From the NCBI GenBank assembly GCA_036519575.1, contig DATDKZ010000151.1, positions 1 through 10,680 of the forward strand: DNA of 10,680 nucleotides, in the 5' to 3' direction. Both the position numbers and the translations under genes were made by a program. Under the pieces are notes generated by a model. That model was given only the letters and a program-made list of their open reading frames with translations. It was not told the origin of the DNA and did not search any database. Of the stretch, positions 1-5,709 are shown piece by piece. Each line of letters starts with the position of its first letter. Position 1 is the first letter of the stretch. This DNA is from AC-69 sp036519575. Its GTDB lineage: Bacteria > Actinomycetota > UBA4738 > HRBIN12.

Positions 1-110
1 TCCCTGGCCGAGGCCGCGACCTCGAGGTCGGACTCCGCGTCCATGAGGGCGGTCAGGACATCGAGCACGGACTGCTCGTCGTCTGCGATCAAGACCCTGA
101 TGCGATCCAT
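1..110 (-). CDS. Response regulator, N-terminal part of receiver domain (cut by window edge)
   Basis: Only the first 36 codons are present; the gene runs off the left edge. The start is the ATG whose complement lies at 108-110, preceded by a TGAGGG ribosome binding site with a short 4-nt gap. The protein opens with RVLIADDE at residues 5-12, the first beta strand and the acidic pocket (Asp10, Asp11) of a CheY-like receiver. The following helix and the segment LEVAA fit NarL-type receivers. The phosphoacceptor Asp and any output domain lie outside the window, so the output type cannot be told. About 16 of 32 residues match residues 33-64 of the regulator encoded divergently at 393-1280, so the two are probably paralogues sharing the intergenic region. 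Receiver identity is firm from the sequence; partner kinase and targets are unknown. Confidence 0.85.
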   Translation of the reverse strand, partial: MDRIRVLIADDEQSVLDVLTALMDAESDLEVAASAR

Positions 111-226
111 GGGGCCCTCATCTCGGGGGGCGATCATGCTACTCGTATCGAGGTATCGGCGGGAGACACTTAACCAGTACATAGCTCCCCGGGTTCATCT
201 TCGGCATCCGACCTTCGGGTGATTTG

Positions 227-258
227 GCCAGGGCCTCCCTGGCGTCGGACCTAGGTCC
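227..258. repeat. Two adjacent palindromes, possible operators
   Basis: GCCAGGG at 227-233 and CCCTGGC at 237-243 form a perfect 7-bp inverted repeat around a 3-nt centre. Four bases later GGACCTAGGTCC at 247-258 is a perfect 12-bp palindrome. Both neighbouring genes point away from this spot, so a terminator is not needed here. Symmetric protein binding sites, perhaps for one of the flanking regulators, are a more natural reading. In GC-rich DNA some palindromes arise by chance, so the function is uncertain. Confidence 0.4.
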
Positions 259-382
259 CGCGTCCGTCCAGGTCGGCGAGCGTCACGGGCTCCCCGATTC
301 GGCCGACACGGGAAACCCGCAGGCAGGGCTATAGAAACGGGAGGAACTGCCCTTGATACTTCCGTGCGGAGCGAGCGCGATC

Positions 383-387
383 GGAGG
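383..387 (+). promoter_or_regulatory. Ribosome binding site fixing the GTG start at 393
   Basis: GGAGG at 383-387 lies 5 nt before the GTG at 393. The next in-frame candidate starts (GTG at 402 and 405, ATG at 411) lack an equally good site, so the upstream GTG is preferred. The choice adds only a few residues ahead of a low-complexity, Pro/Glu/Ser-rich N-terminal tail. Confidence 0.65.
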
Positions 388-392
388 CCTCA

Positions 393-1280
393 GTGGGAAC
401 CGTGGTGGAGATGCAGACTCGATCGGCCAGGCCGTCCCCGGAATCAGAGAGCGAACCGCCCGACGAGTCGTACCTGCCCAACCCGCTTCGGGTCCTCATC
501 GCCGACGACGAGCCTGAGGTGCGGGAGATCCTGATCAGCGTGGTCGACGCGGACCCGGGCCTGGAACTGGCCGGCGTGGCCGCGGACGCCGAGAAGGCGG
601 TCGAGGTGGCCCGGGTGACTCGACCCGACGTGGCCCTCCTGGACGTGAGCATGCCCGGTGGCGGGGGAGTCAGGGCAGCGTTGGGGATCGGATGGCGATC
701 GCCGCGGACGCACATGGTGGCTCTCTCGCTGCATGAGGACCGGGCCACGATCGTCGACATGATTCGCGCCGGCGCGACCGGCTACGTGGTGAAGGGGGCG
801 AGCTGCGAGGAGATCCTCGAGGCGCTCCGCTGGGCCGCGCAGGGTCGTGGCTACTTTCCCCTCGACGTGGTCCGAACGCTCGCGGGGGCGGAGGCGGCCA
901 TCCCGGAGACCGCATGGCTCGACGGCGCTGAGGTCCCCCACGTCGTCCGGCCACGAGCGGTGTCTGCGCGCACACCGGGAAGGCACATCGGCCGTGTCGT
1001 CATCGACACGGACGCGCGCGAGGCCTACGTGGACGGCGAGGCGGCCGAACTGACGCGGCTGGAGTTCGATCTTCTGGACATGCTGACCGCGCGGCCGGGG
1101 GTTGTGTTCACGCGCCAGAAGCTGCTGGAACTGGTCTGGGGTCCGGACTGGTTCGGCGACGACAACGTGGTGGACGTTCACGTCTCCAGCCTGCGGCGCA
1201 AGATCGGAGATGATCACCGGTCGCCGAGGTTCATCCAGACGGTGCGCGGTGTCGGCTACCGGATCGGCGACGGCTCCTGA
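393..1280 (+). CDS. Hybrid response regulator: NarL-like receiver plus OmpR/PhoB-type winged helix
   Basis: A 295-residue phosphorylation-controlled transcription factor. An acidic, Pro/Ser-rich tail (residues 1-30) precedes a receiver at about 32-155. The receiver shows the acidic pair Asp38/Asp39, phosphoacceptor Asp84 in ALLDVSMPG, switch Ser112 and Lys134. The segment GATGYVVKGASCEEILEAL (residues 127-145) is typical of NarL/LuxR-family receivers, where OmpR-family members usually have DYVxKPF. The output domain (about 198-293) is nevertheless a winged helix of the OmpR/PhoB type: TRLEFDLLDML, the FTRQKLLELVWG recognition region, VDVHVSSLRRKIGDD, and the closing RGVGYRIG. A linker of about 45 residues joins the halves. 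Known family members bind tandem DNA half-sites. It is divergent from a related regulator at the left edge; the nearest kinase, at 2175-4250 and of the HisKA_3 type that normally pairs with NarL-like receivers, could be its partner (inference). Its 3' end overlaps a broken YdeI-family gene. Confidence 0.93.
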   Translation: MGTVVEMQTRSARPSPESESEPPDESYLPNPLRVLIADDEPEVREILISVVDADPGLELAGVAADAEKAVEVARVTRPDVALLDVSMPGGGGVRAALGIGWRSPRTHMVALSLHEDRATIVDMIRAGATGYVVKGASCEEILEALRWAAQGRGYFPLDVVRTLAGAEAAIPETAWLDGAEVPHVVRPRAVSARTPGRHIGRVVIDTDAREAYVDGEAAELTRLEFDLLDMLTARPGVVFTRQKLLELVWGPDWFGDDNVVDVHVSSLRRKIGDDHRSPRFIQTVRGVGYRIGDGS

Positions 1281-1468
1281 TCGAGGCTCCGCCGAACGCC
1301 GTCGATCCACCCGAACGACAACGCCTCGTCCACGGCCTCCGGCCAGGTGATGCTGGGCTTCCCCGAGCCCTTCTTGTGGAACCCGACCAGGAGCTCCTTC
1401 GTCGTTGCGTGGTGCGCCTCCAGCCATTCGCGCAACGCCCATGGCGTGGAGAAGAATCTGGGTCGCAT
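1256..1468 (-). pseudogene. Truncated YdeI/OmpD-associated family gene (N-terminal fragment)
   Basis: The 70-codon frame begins MRPRFFSTPWALREWLEAHH and contains GFHKKGSGKPSITWPEAV followed by DEALSFGWIDGVRRSLD. This is the conserved N-terminal part of the YdeI/OmpD-associated (bacteriocin-protection, COG4430-like) family. Family members are normally around 190-200 residues and continue after the GWIDG..RS.D motif with a conserved basic segment. Here similarity stops at about codon 64, the next residues (PSPIR) are antisense to the last codons of the response regulator, and a TAG follows. The breakpoint therefore lies near 1274-1282, at the end of the 393-1280 gene. The ATG at 1466-1468 has only a weak upstream purine stretch. 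The fragment has no internal stop, so the loss may be recent or the frame may still be translated; the missing two thirds make full function unlikely. The original role of the family is poorly known. Confidence 0.75.
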
Positions 1469-1511
1469 CGGTTCATTCCATTACATCGGCCGAGCCGCAC
1501 CGGGGCGGCGG

Positions 1512-1517
1512 TACCAT
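1512..1517 (+). promoter_or_regulatory. Likely -10 element of a leaderless promoter (PAQR gene)
   Basis: TACCAT fits the TAnnnT pattern and ends 7 nt before the ATG at 1525. No ribosome binding site precedes that ATG. The spacing would place the transcription start at or within a base or two of the start codon. No clear -35 is visible. The same arrangement recurs upstream of 5710 and 6422. Confidence 0.5.
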
Positions 1518-1524
1518 CTCGCCG

Positions 1525-2178
1525 ATGCCCGAAGCCACTCCACCTGTCAGGCCCCTCCTCCGGGGGTGGATCCACCTGGTCGCGTTCTTCGTCTCGATCC
1601 CCGCCGGCGTGGTGCTGGTGCTCCTTGCTGAGGATGCCGCCGCCCGCGCGGCCGCCACCGTCTACGCGCTGAGCCTCACCGCAGTGTTCGGTGCCAGCGC
1701 GGCGTACCACCGCGTGCGATGGTCGCCCGAGGCGAACCGCCGCATGAAACGGCTGGATCACTCGATGATCTTCGTGCTGATCGCAGGGAGTTACACGCCG
1801 ATCAGCATCCTCGTGCTTCACGGACCCTGGTCCGTCGCGATCCTGTCGATCGCCTGGCTCGGGGCGGCCCTGGGCATCGCGCTGAAGCTGGTAAGGATCG
1901 ACGGCCTCCACGTGGTGACCGGGATCCTGTACATGGCACTCGGATGGCTCGCCGCGATCGCGCTCCCACAGCTCCTACGAGGGATGACGCTCTCTCAGTT
2001 CCTGCTGATGCTGACCGGTGGGCTTCTCTACACGGCGGGAGCGATCGTCTTCGCCAGCAAGCGCCCGGACCCGAGTCCGGCGACGTTCGGATTCCACGAG
2101 GTGTGGCACGCGTTCATGGTGGCCGCCGCGGCCTGCCATTTCACGATGATCGCTTTGCTGCTCCGGACCGTGGCCTAG
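1525..2178 (+). CDS. trhA: PAQR / hemolysin III family membrane protein (TrhA-like)
   Basis: A 217-residue integral inner-membrane protein with about seven hydrophobic segments (roughly residues 17-35, 44-61, 80-98, 102-121, 128-147, 157-176 and 196-214). The PAQR signature is complete. SAAYH contributes His62; RLDHSMIFVLIAGSYTP contributes Asp78 and lies at the second/third span. GFHEVWHAFMVAAAACH near the C terminus contributes His191 and His195. These His/Asp residues form the metal site of PAQR proteins. Bacterial members (hemolysin III, TrhA/YqfA) are linked to membrane homeostasis; haemolytic activity is not a safe inference. Length is typical of bacterial members. The ATG at 1525 was chosen because homologous sequence begins directly after it; the open frame extends upstream to 1405 but that part is unlike the family. 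The stop overlaps by 4 bp that of the convergent kinase gene. It starts about 57 bp from the divergent YdeI remnant. Confidence 0.9.
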   Translation: MPEATPPVRPLLRGWIHLVAFFVSIPAGVVLVLLAEDAAARAAATVYALSLTAVFGASAAYHRVRWSPEANRRMKRLDHSMIFVLIAGSYTPISILVLHGPWSVAILSIAWLGAALGIALKLVRIDGLHVVTGILYMALGWLAAIALPQLLRGMTLSQFLLMLTGGLLYTAGAIVFASKRPDPSPATFGFHEVWHAFMVAAAACHFTMIALLLRTVA

Positions 2179-4250
2179 AGCACCGTCGGGACCCGGCCGG
2201 CGATCGTCGTTCCCCGTCCTGGCTCGGACCGGATCTCCAGGCCACCACCGAGGGCCTCCAGCCGGTCCGACATCCCTTGCAGACCGGTTCCGAGCTTGGT
2301 CTGTGCTGGATCGAAGCCGGCGCCGTCGTCCTGCACCCCGAACGTCAGCCACGGTCCGTCCACCTCGAGTCGGACCACCGCGCTCGAGGCGTTCGCGTAC
2401 TTCGAGACGTTCTGAAGCGCCTCCAGGCAGCAGAAGTACACCGCGGCCTCGATCTCCTGATCATGGCGACCGATCGAATCCGGCCGGAGCTCCACGGGGA
2501 CCGGGGTCTTTCGGATCTGTGCCTCCAGGGCGGCCGTGAGTCCCTGGTCCGCGAGGACCTGCGGGTAGATGCCCCGGGCAAGGTCACGGAGTGTGTCCAG
2601 CGCATCGGCCGTATCCGCTTGGAGCTCGGCGATCATCGATGCGGCCTTCTGGGGGTCCTTGTCGATCAGTTCGCCCACCAGTCGTTGTTTCACGGCCAGC
2701 GCCACCAGCTGTTGCTGCGCACCGTCGTGGAGGTTGCGCTCGAGGCGCCGCCGCACCTCGTCCTGGGCCGCCACCAGCCGTTGGCGCGACGCCCGAAGGT
2801 CCGAGAGCAGGGCCACGTTTCGCAGCACCAGGCCCGCTTGGGAAGCCAGGTCGGCGAGCAGCTTCTCCTCGGTAGGCGCGAGAGGCTCCATGGGTGGTTT
2901 GATGACCCTGAGCGCGCCGAGCAGCACGCCCTGGTGCCGAACCTGGGCCATGCTGGTGGCGGCGGCCACGCGACTGGCGGAAGGCATCGTCGGCAGCGCG
3001 TCTCCGGTGATCGCGACCGGCGAGGCGCTCGGCCCGCCCTCGGGCCACGACGCCGCGGGCCGGAGCTCCGATCCCACTCGCAGCCACACCTCGGTCCGGA
3101 TGGCGCCGGTGCCCTCGGCCAGGATCCGGGCCATCCTGGGGAGCACGTCCTCGACCGAGTAGGTCTCTGCCACGCGCTCGGAGAATTCCGAGAGGACCTC
3201 GTACGGCGTCGCCCGCTTGCCGTACACCAGCCGGTTGGCGATGCCCTGGGCCCGCGTCCGCACCGGTTGGAAGGCCACCGCGACGACCGCCGTGGCCACT
3301 AGAGCCAGGCCCTCGGTCGCGCCGATGAACGCGCCGATCACCGCCACGAGCAGCACGTACACGGCGGTGATGAAGGCCGCCAGCCCGCCGTAGACGACGG
3401 CCCGGTTGATGATGACGTCGATCTCATACAGCCGGTAATGGAGGATGGCGATACCGATCGCAGCGAACAGGAACAGGAGCGCCAGATCGAAGAGCACTTG
3501 TGCGCCCACCTTGTTGGTGAAGATCGTCGCTATGAACGTGACGGCCACGAGCCCCGCGGCGGTGACGACCCACTTCAGCTGGAGTCGTTCGTCGCCCCTC
3601 GAGCGGGCGAACCTCCGAGCCAGCGCCACGAAGGACAGCAGGAACGCTACCGGGAGCGCCAAGATGAAGATCAAGAACAGCACCATCGCCAGGCTTCCGA
3701 AAGAGGATTCCCGGATCTCGCTCTCTATCGCGAACGGGCGTGCCCAGCTCACGGTGGCGAGCAGCATCGAGCTCCCAGTGACGAACACCAACAACGTGCC
3801 CTCGAACCAGGCCACCGGGCGCCAGCGGCGGCTCGGGACATGTCCCGTGGGAAACAGGAGGAACAGGATCGGGAGGACGCAGATGGGGATGGCCCACACC
3901 CAGCCGGAGAGCCATGCAAGGAGCCGCCCCACTGGGAGAGAGCCGGGGTCGACCTCGAGGGCGCGGAGCGCGTAGGCACGAGAGAACGTGCCCACCCCCA
4001 GCGCGAGCCCCGCAGCCAGAAACAGCCAGCCGATGGCGTTGTCCCGACGCCGAGAGGCGATGACCATACCGATCACCGGGACCGCCAGGGTCACGAGGAC
4101 GTCGAGGACGGAGGCGAATGTCCAGGAGTCGGAAACCTCGGGGAGGGCGGCATGTCGGTCCACGTACGTGAAGGCCAGGCCGCCGAGGAGCAGGGCGATC
4201 GACAGGATGCCGATCGACCAGGCCGTCCGGCGAGCCGTCGACGCCTTCAT
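2175..4250 (-). CDS. Membrane-bound GAF / HisKA_3 sensor histidine kinase (NarL-partner class)
   Basis: A 691-residue sensor kinase. The N-terminal half (about 1-330) holds some eight to ten hydrophobic segments, including GWLFLAAGLALGVG, a loop with LFPTGHVPSRRWRP and YRLYEIDVIINRAVVYGGL, a membrane module common in actinobacterial kinases. A GAF-like domain follows (about 350-478), then a helical linker. The dimerisation/phosphoacceptor domain has ERNLHDGAQQQL with the phosphorylated His508. The HATPase domain shows the N-box Asn614 (EALQNVSKYA), DDGAGFDP (641-648) and GTGLQGM (655-661). HisKA_3 kinases of the DegS/NarX class typically phosphorylate NarL-like receivers. The start is the ATG at 4248-4250, with GGGAGG 5 nt upstream; the frame extends further upstream inside the previous gene but lacks family character there. 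The gene lies 35 bp behind the CstB-like gene and is probably co-transcribed with it. No regulator is adjacent on this strand. The ligand is unknown. Confidence 0.92.
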   Translation of the reverse strand: MKASTARRTAWSIGILSIALLLGGLAFTYVDRHAALPEVSDSWTFASVLDVLVTLAVPVIGMVIASRRRDNAIGWLFLAAGLALGVGTFSRAYALRALEVDPGSLPVGRLLAWLSGWVWAIPICVLPILFLLFPTGHVPSRRWRPVAWFEGTLLVFVTGSSMLLATVSWARPFAIESEIRESSFGSLAMVLFLIFILALPVAFLLSFVALARRFARSRGDERLQLKWVVTAAGLVAVTFIATIFTNKVGAQVLFDLALLFLFAAIGIAILHYRLYEIDVIINRAVVYGGLAAFITAVYVLLVAVIGAFIGATEGLALVATAVVAVAFQPVRTRAQGIANRLVYGKRATPYEVLSEFSERVAETYSVEDVLPRMARILAEGTGAIRTEVWLRVGSELRPAASWPEGGPSASPVAITGDALPTMPSASRVAAATSMAQVRHQGVLLGALRVIKPPMEPLAPTEEKLLADLASQAGLVLRNVALLSDLRASRQRLVAAQDEVRRRLERNLHDGAQQQLVALAVKQRLVGELIDKDPQKAASMIAELQADTADALDTLRDLARGIYPQVLADQGLTAALEAQIRKTPVPVELRPDSIGRHDQEIEAAVYFCCLEALQNVSKYANASSAVVRLEVDGPWLTFGVQDDGAGFDPAQTKLGTGLQGMSDRLEALGGGLEIRSEPGRGTTIAGRVPTVL

Positions 4251-4285
4251 GAACACCTCCCGGAGCCTATTCTGCGCCCTCCCGG

Positions 4286-5662
4286 TCAGCTGATGCGCGC
4301 CAGCACGTCGGGGACACCGCCCGGGGTCACCAGGCGGACCGGGATGCCCGCCCGGTCGAGCAGGCTGGCCGCCATGGCAGCCCGGTGTCCAGTTGCGCAG
4401 ATCGTCCACGCCTCCTGATCCCGTGGGATGTCCGTGAGACGCGCATTGACGTCACCGACGAAGAGGTGGGTGCTGCCCTCGAGGTGGCCCGCGTCCCACT
4501 CGGTCTGCTGGCGGACGTCGATGACGTTCGCCCGCCGATCAATCACGGCCGTGGCAAGCTCGTCGAGGGATGCGACCTGGTACGAGCGCATCGGCAGCCC
4601 GGCTTCGACCCAGGCGGCGACGCCCCCCTGAAGGAATCCGTCGACGGCTTCGTACCCGATCCGGAAGAGCTGCGTCGACGCCTCGACCGCGGCCTCGTCT
4701 TCCGGGCGATCCTCCGGTAGCACCAGAACGATCGGGGCCCCGAACGGGACGATCCACCCCACGTAGCTGGCGAACGAGTCGTCGAGCTCGATGGCGATCG
4801 AGCCGGGGATGTGCCCGGCCGCGAACGCACGACGCTCACGCCCGTCAACCACCCACGCTCCGTCCTCGATGCGTTCCGCGACCTGGGACGGCGCGAGGCC
4901 GCGGGGGACGGGTACGTCTCCGAAGACCCGCGGTCCGGCCCGGTTGATCGGCGAGATGTGCGAGTAGTAGGACGGATACGCCAGGAGCCCGGTGAGCCTT
5001 CGTTCCACGAAAATCCCCTCGTCCATCTTGCCGTCCGCCAGCGCCGGGTTGGATCCTCGTTCGCGGCCGATCGTCGACGTCCGTTCCCCGCCGGGAGGAG
5101 AGCTCGAGCAGAAGCTCCCCGCACCGTGGGTCGGAAAGACGAGCGTCTGGTCGGAAAGTGCCGACAGCCGATTGAGCGACCGGTACTGCGCCCGGGTCAG
5201 CTCGAGGGTCGCCTCCGGGCCCAGGAGGTCCGTCCGTCCGGCACTCCCCACGATCAGGCTGCCCCCGGTGAACACCGCCGCCGGCTCCTCTGCGTCCCCC
5301 TCGTACACCAGGTAGGACAGGTGCTCCGGCGTGTGGCCAGGCGTCTCGGTCGCGACGATCCGGAGCGTCCCCAATGAGAACTCGTCCCCTTCGGCGAGCG
5401 GCTCGAAAGGGAAGGCATAGCCGGCCCGAGCCGGGCCCGCGATCACTGCCCCGGTCGCCGCGCGGAGCTCCAGTGCCCCAGAGACGTAGTCGTTGTGAAC
5501 ATGGGTCTCGACCACGCGGGTGACGCGCACGGCGCGGGCCCGGGTCGCGGCCAGGATCGGGCCAACATCTCGCTGTGGATCGACGATCAGCGATTCGTCG
5601 CCCGACGCGAGCAGATAGCTCGTGTCGCCCAGTCCCCGGGTGAGAAACGATTCGAGGTGCAT
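4286..5662 (-). CDS. CstB-like metallo-beta-lactamase / double-rhodanese protein
   Basis: A 458-residue cytosolic protein with three domains, resembling CstB-type persulfide dioxygenase/sulfurtransferases. The metallo-beta-lactamase domain (about 1-250) has THVHNDYVSG (His54, His56, Asp58), TPGHTPEH (His110) and PTHGAGSFCSS (His179). The usual FTGD, whose Asp is an iron ligand in ETHE1, reads FTGG at 131-134 here, and the His after HxHxD is Tyr59. The first rhodanese domain (about 257-357) has no Cys at its active-site loop, so it is probably inactive. The second (about 363-458) has CATGHRA with Cys422 as likely persulfide carrier. Family chemistry is oxidation of a protein- or thiol-bound persulfide coupled to sulfur transfer. 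Whether this variant keeps the dioxygenase step is uncertain. The start (complement of 5660-5662) follows a GAAGG site by 7 nt. The gene is divergent from a methyltransferase and precedes the kinase, suggesting a sulfur/redox theme (inference). Confidence 0.88.
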   Translation of the reverse strand: MHLESFLTRGLGDTSYLLASGDESLIVDPQRDVGPILAATRARAVRVTRVVETHVHNDYVSGALELRAATGAVIAGPARAGYAFPFEPLAEGDEFSLGTLRIVATETPGHTPEHLSYLVYEGDAEEPAAVFTGGSLIVGSAGRTDLLGPEATLELTRAQYRSLNRLSALSDQTLVFPTHGAGSFCSSSPPGGERTSTIGRERGSNPALADGKMDEGIFVERRLTGLLAYPSYYSHISPINRAGPRVFGDVPVPRGLAPSQVAERIEDGAWVVDGRERRAFAAGHIPGSIAIELDDSFASYVGWIVPFGAPIVLVLPEDRPEDEAAVEASTQLFRIGYEAVDGFLQGGVAAWVEAGLPMRSYQVASLDELATAVIDRRANVIDVRQQTEWDAGHLEGSTHLFVGDVNARLTDIPRDQEAWTICATGHRAAMAASLLDRAGIPVRLVTPGGVPDVLARIS

Positions 5663-5693
5663 CCGGCGCCTTCTCGCCTCGCTCCGAGCCGAA

Positions 5694-5699
5694 AGCCTA
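5694..5699 (-). promoter_or_regulatory. Possible -10 element for the CstB-like gene, overlapping the divergent promoter
   Basis: On the minus strand TAGGCT (complement of 5694-5699) fits TAnnnT and would give a leader of about 25 nt carrying the GAAGG ribosome binding site. It overlaps by two bases the plus-strand TACACT at 5698-5703. If both are real, the two divergent promoters exclude each other. No -35 was recognised. Confidence 0.35.
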
Positions 5700-5703
5700 C
5701 ACT
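5698..5703 (+). promoter_or_regulatory. Likely -10 element of a leaderless promoter (first methyltransferase)
   Basis: TACACT fits TAnnnT and ends 6 nt before the GTG at 5710, with no ribosome binding site between. Transcription would begin at the G of the start codon. This supports the GTG at 5710 as the true start; the ATG at 5714 is out of frame. Confidence 0.5.
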
Positions 5704-5709
5704 CGGCCC

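Larger units (their letters stand above)
111..392. promoter_or_regulatory. Divergent intergenic region between two response regulator genes
   Basis: These 282 bases hold no supportable gene and must carry the promoters of both divergent regulators. For the left gene a minus-strand TAGCAT (complement of 136-141) is a possible -10 hexamer, giving a leader of about 20 nt. A direct repeat GTATCG occurs at 145-150 and 153-158. A 7-bp-stem inverted repeat and a 12-bp palindrome lie at 227-258. Near the right gene, TATAGA at 330-335 is a weak -10 candidate with no recognisable -35. A small CGGG-aaa-CCCG hairpin sits at 309-319. Another possible pairing joins AGGGC at 325-329 with GCCCT about 19 nt downstream. 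I could not match the leader to a known riboswitch. Promoter placement is inference. Confidence 0.45.

Noticed and set aside
296..385. Possible riboswitch in the leader of the 393-1280 regulator
   Set aside because: Short hairpins and a GGGAAACCC segment drew attention, but they fit none of the c-di-GMP, cobalamin, TPP or ydaO-type consensus cores I could recall, and the pairings are short.
444..1442. Open frame of 332 codons on the minus strand opposite the response regulator
   Set aside because: It is antisense to a clearly homologous regulator, has His/Arg/Gly-rich low-complexity content and no recognisable domain; GC-rich third positions create such frames.
1405..1524. 40-residue N-terminal extension of the PAQR protein
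   Set aside because: The extension is antisense to the YdeI remnant and unlike PAQR N termini, and a TAnnnT element lies 7 nt before the ATG at 1525.
1719..3302. Open frame of 527 codons on the plus strand
   Set aside because: It runs across the PAQR gene in another frame and then antisense to the kinase; composition is Arg/Pro/Gly/His-rich and no domain is visible.
4251..4409. 53-residue N-terminal extension of the GAF kinase
   Set aside because: It lies mostly inside the CstB-like gene, and a strong GGGAGG site immediately precedes the ATG at 4250.
3438..4418. Open frame of 326 codons on the plus strand
   Set aside because: Antisense to the kinase membrane region; extremely Glu/Arg/Gln-rich, the mirror of hydrophobic codons on the other strand.
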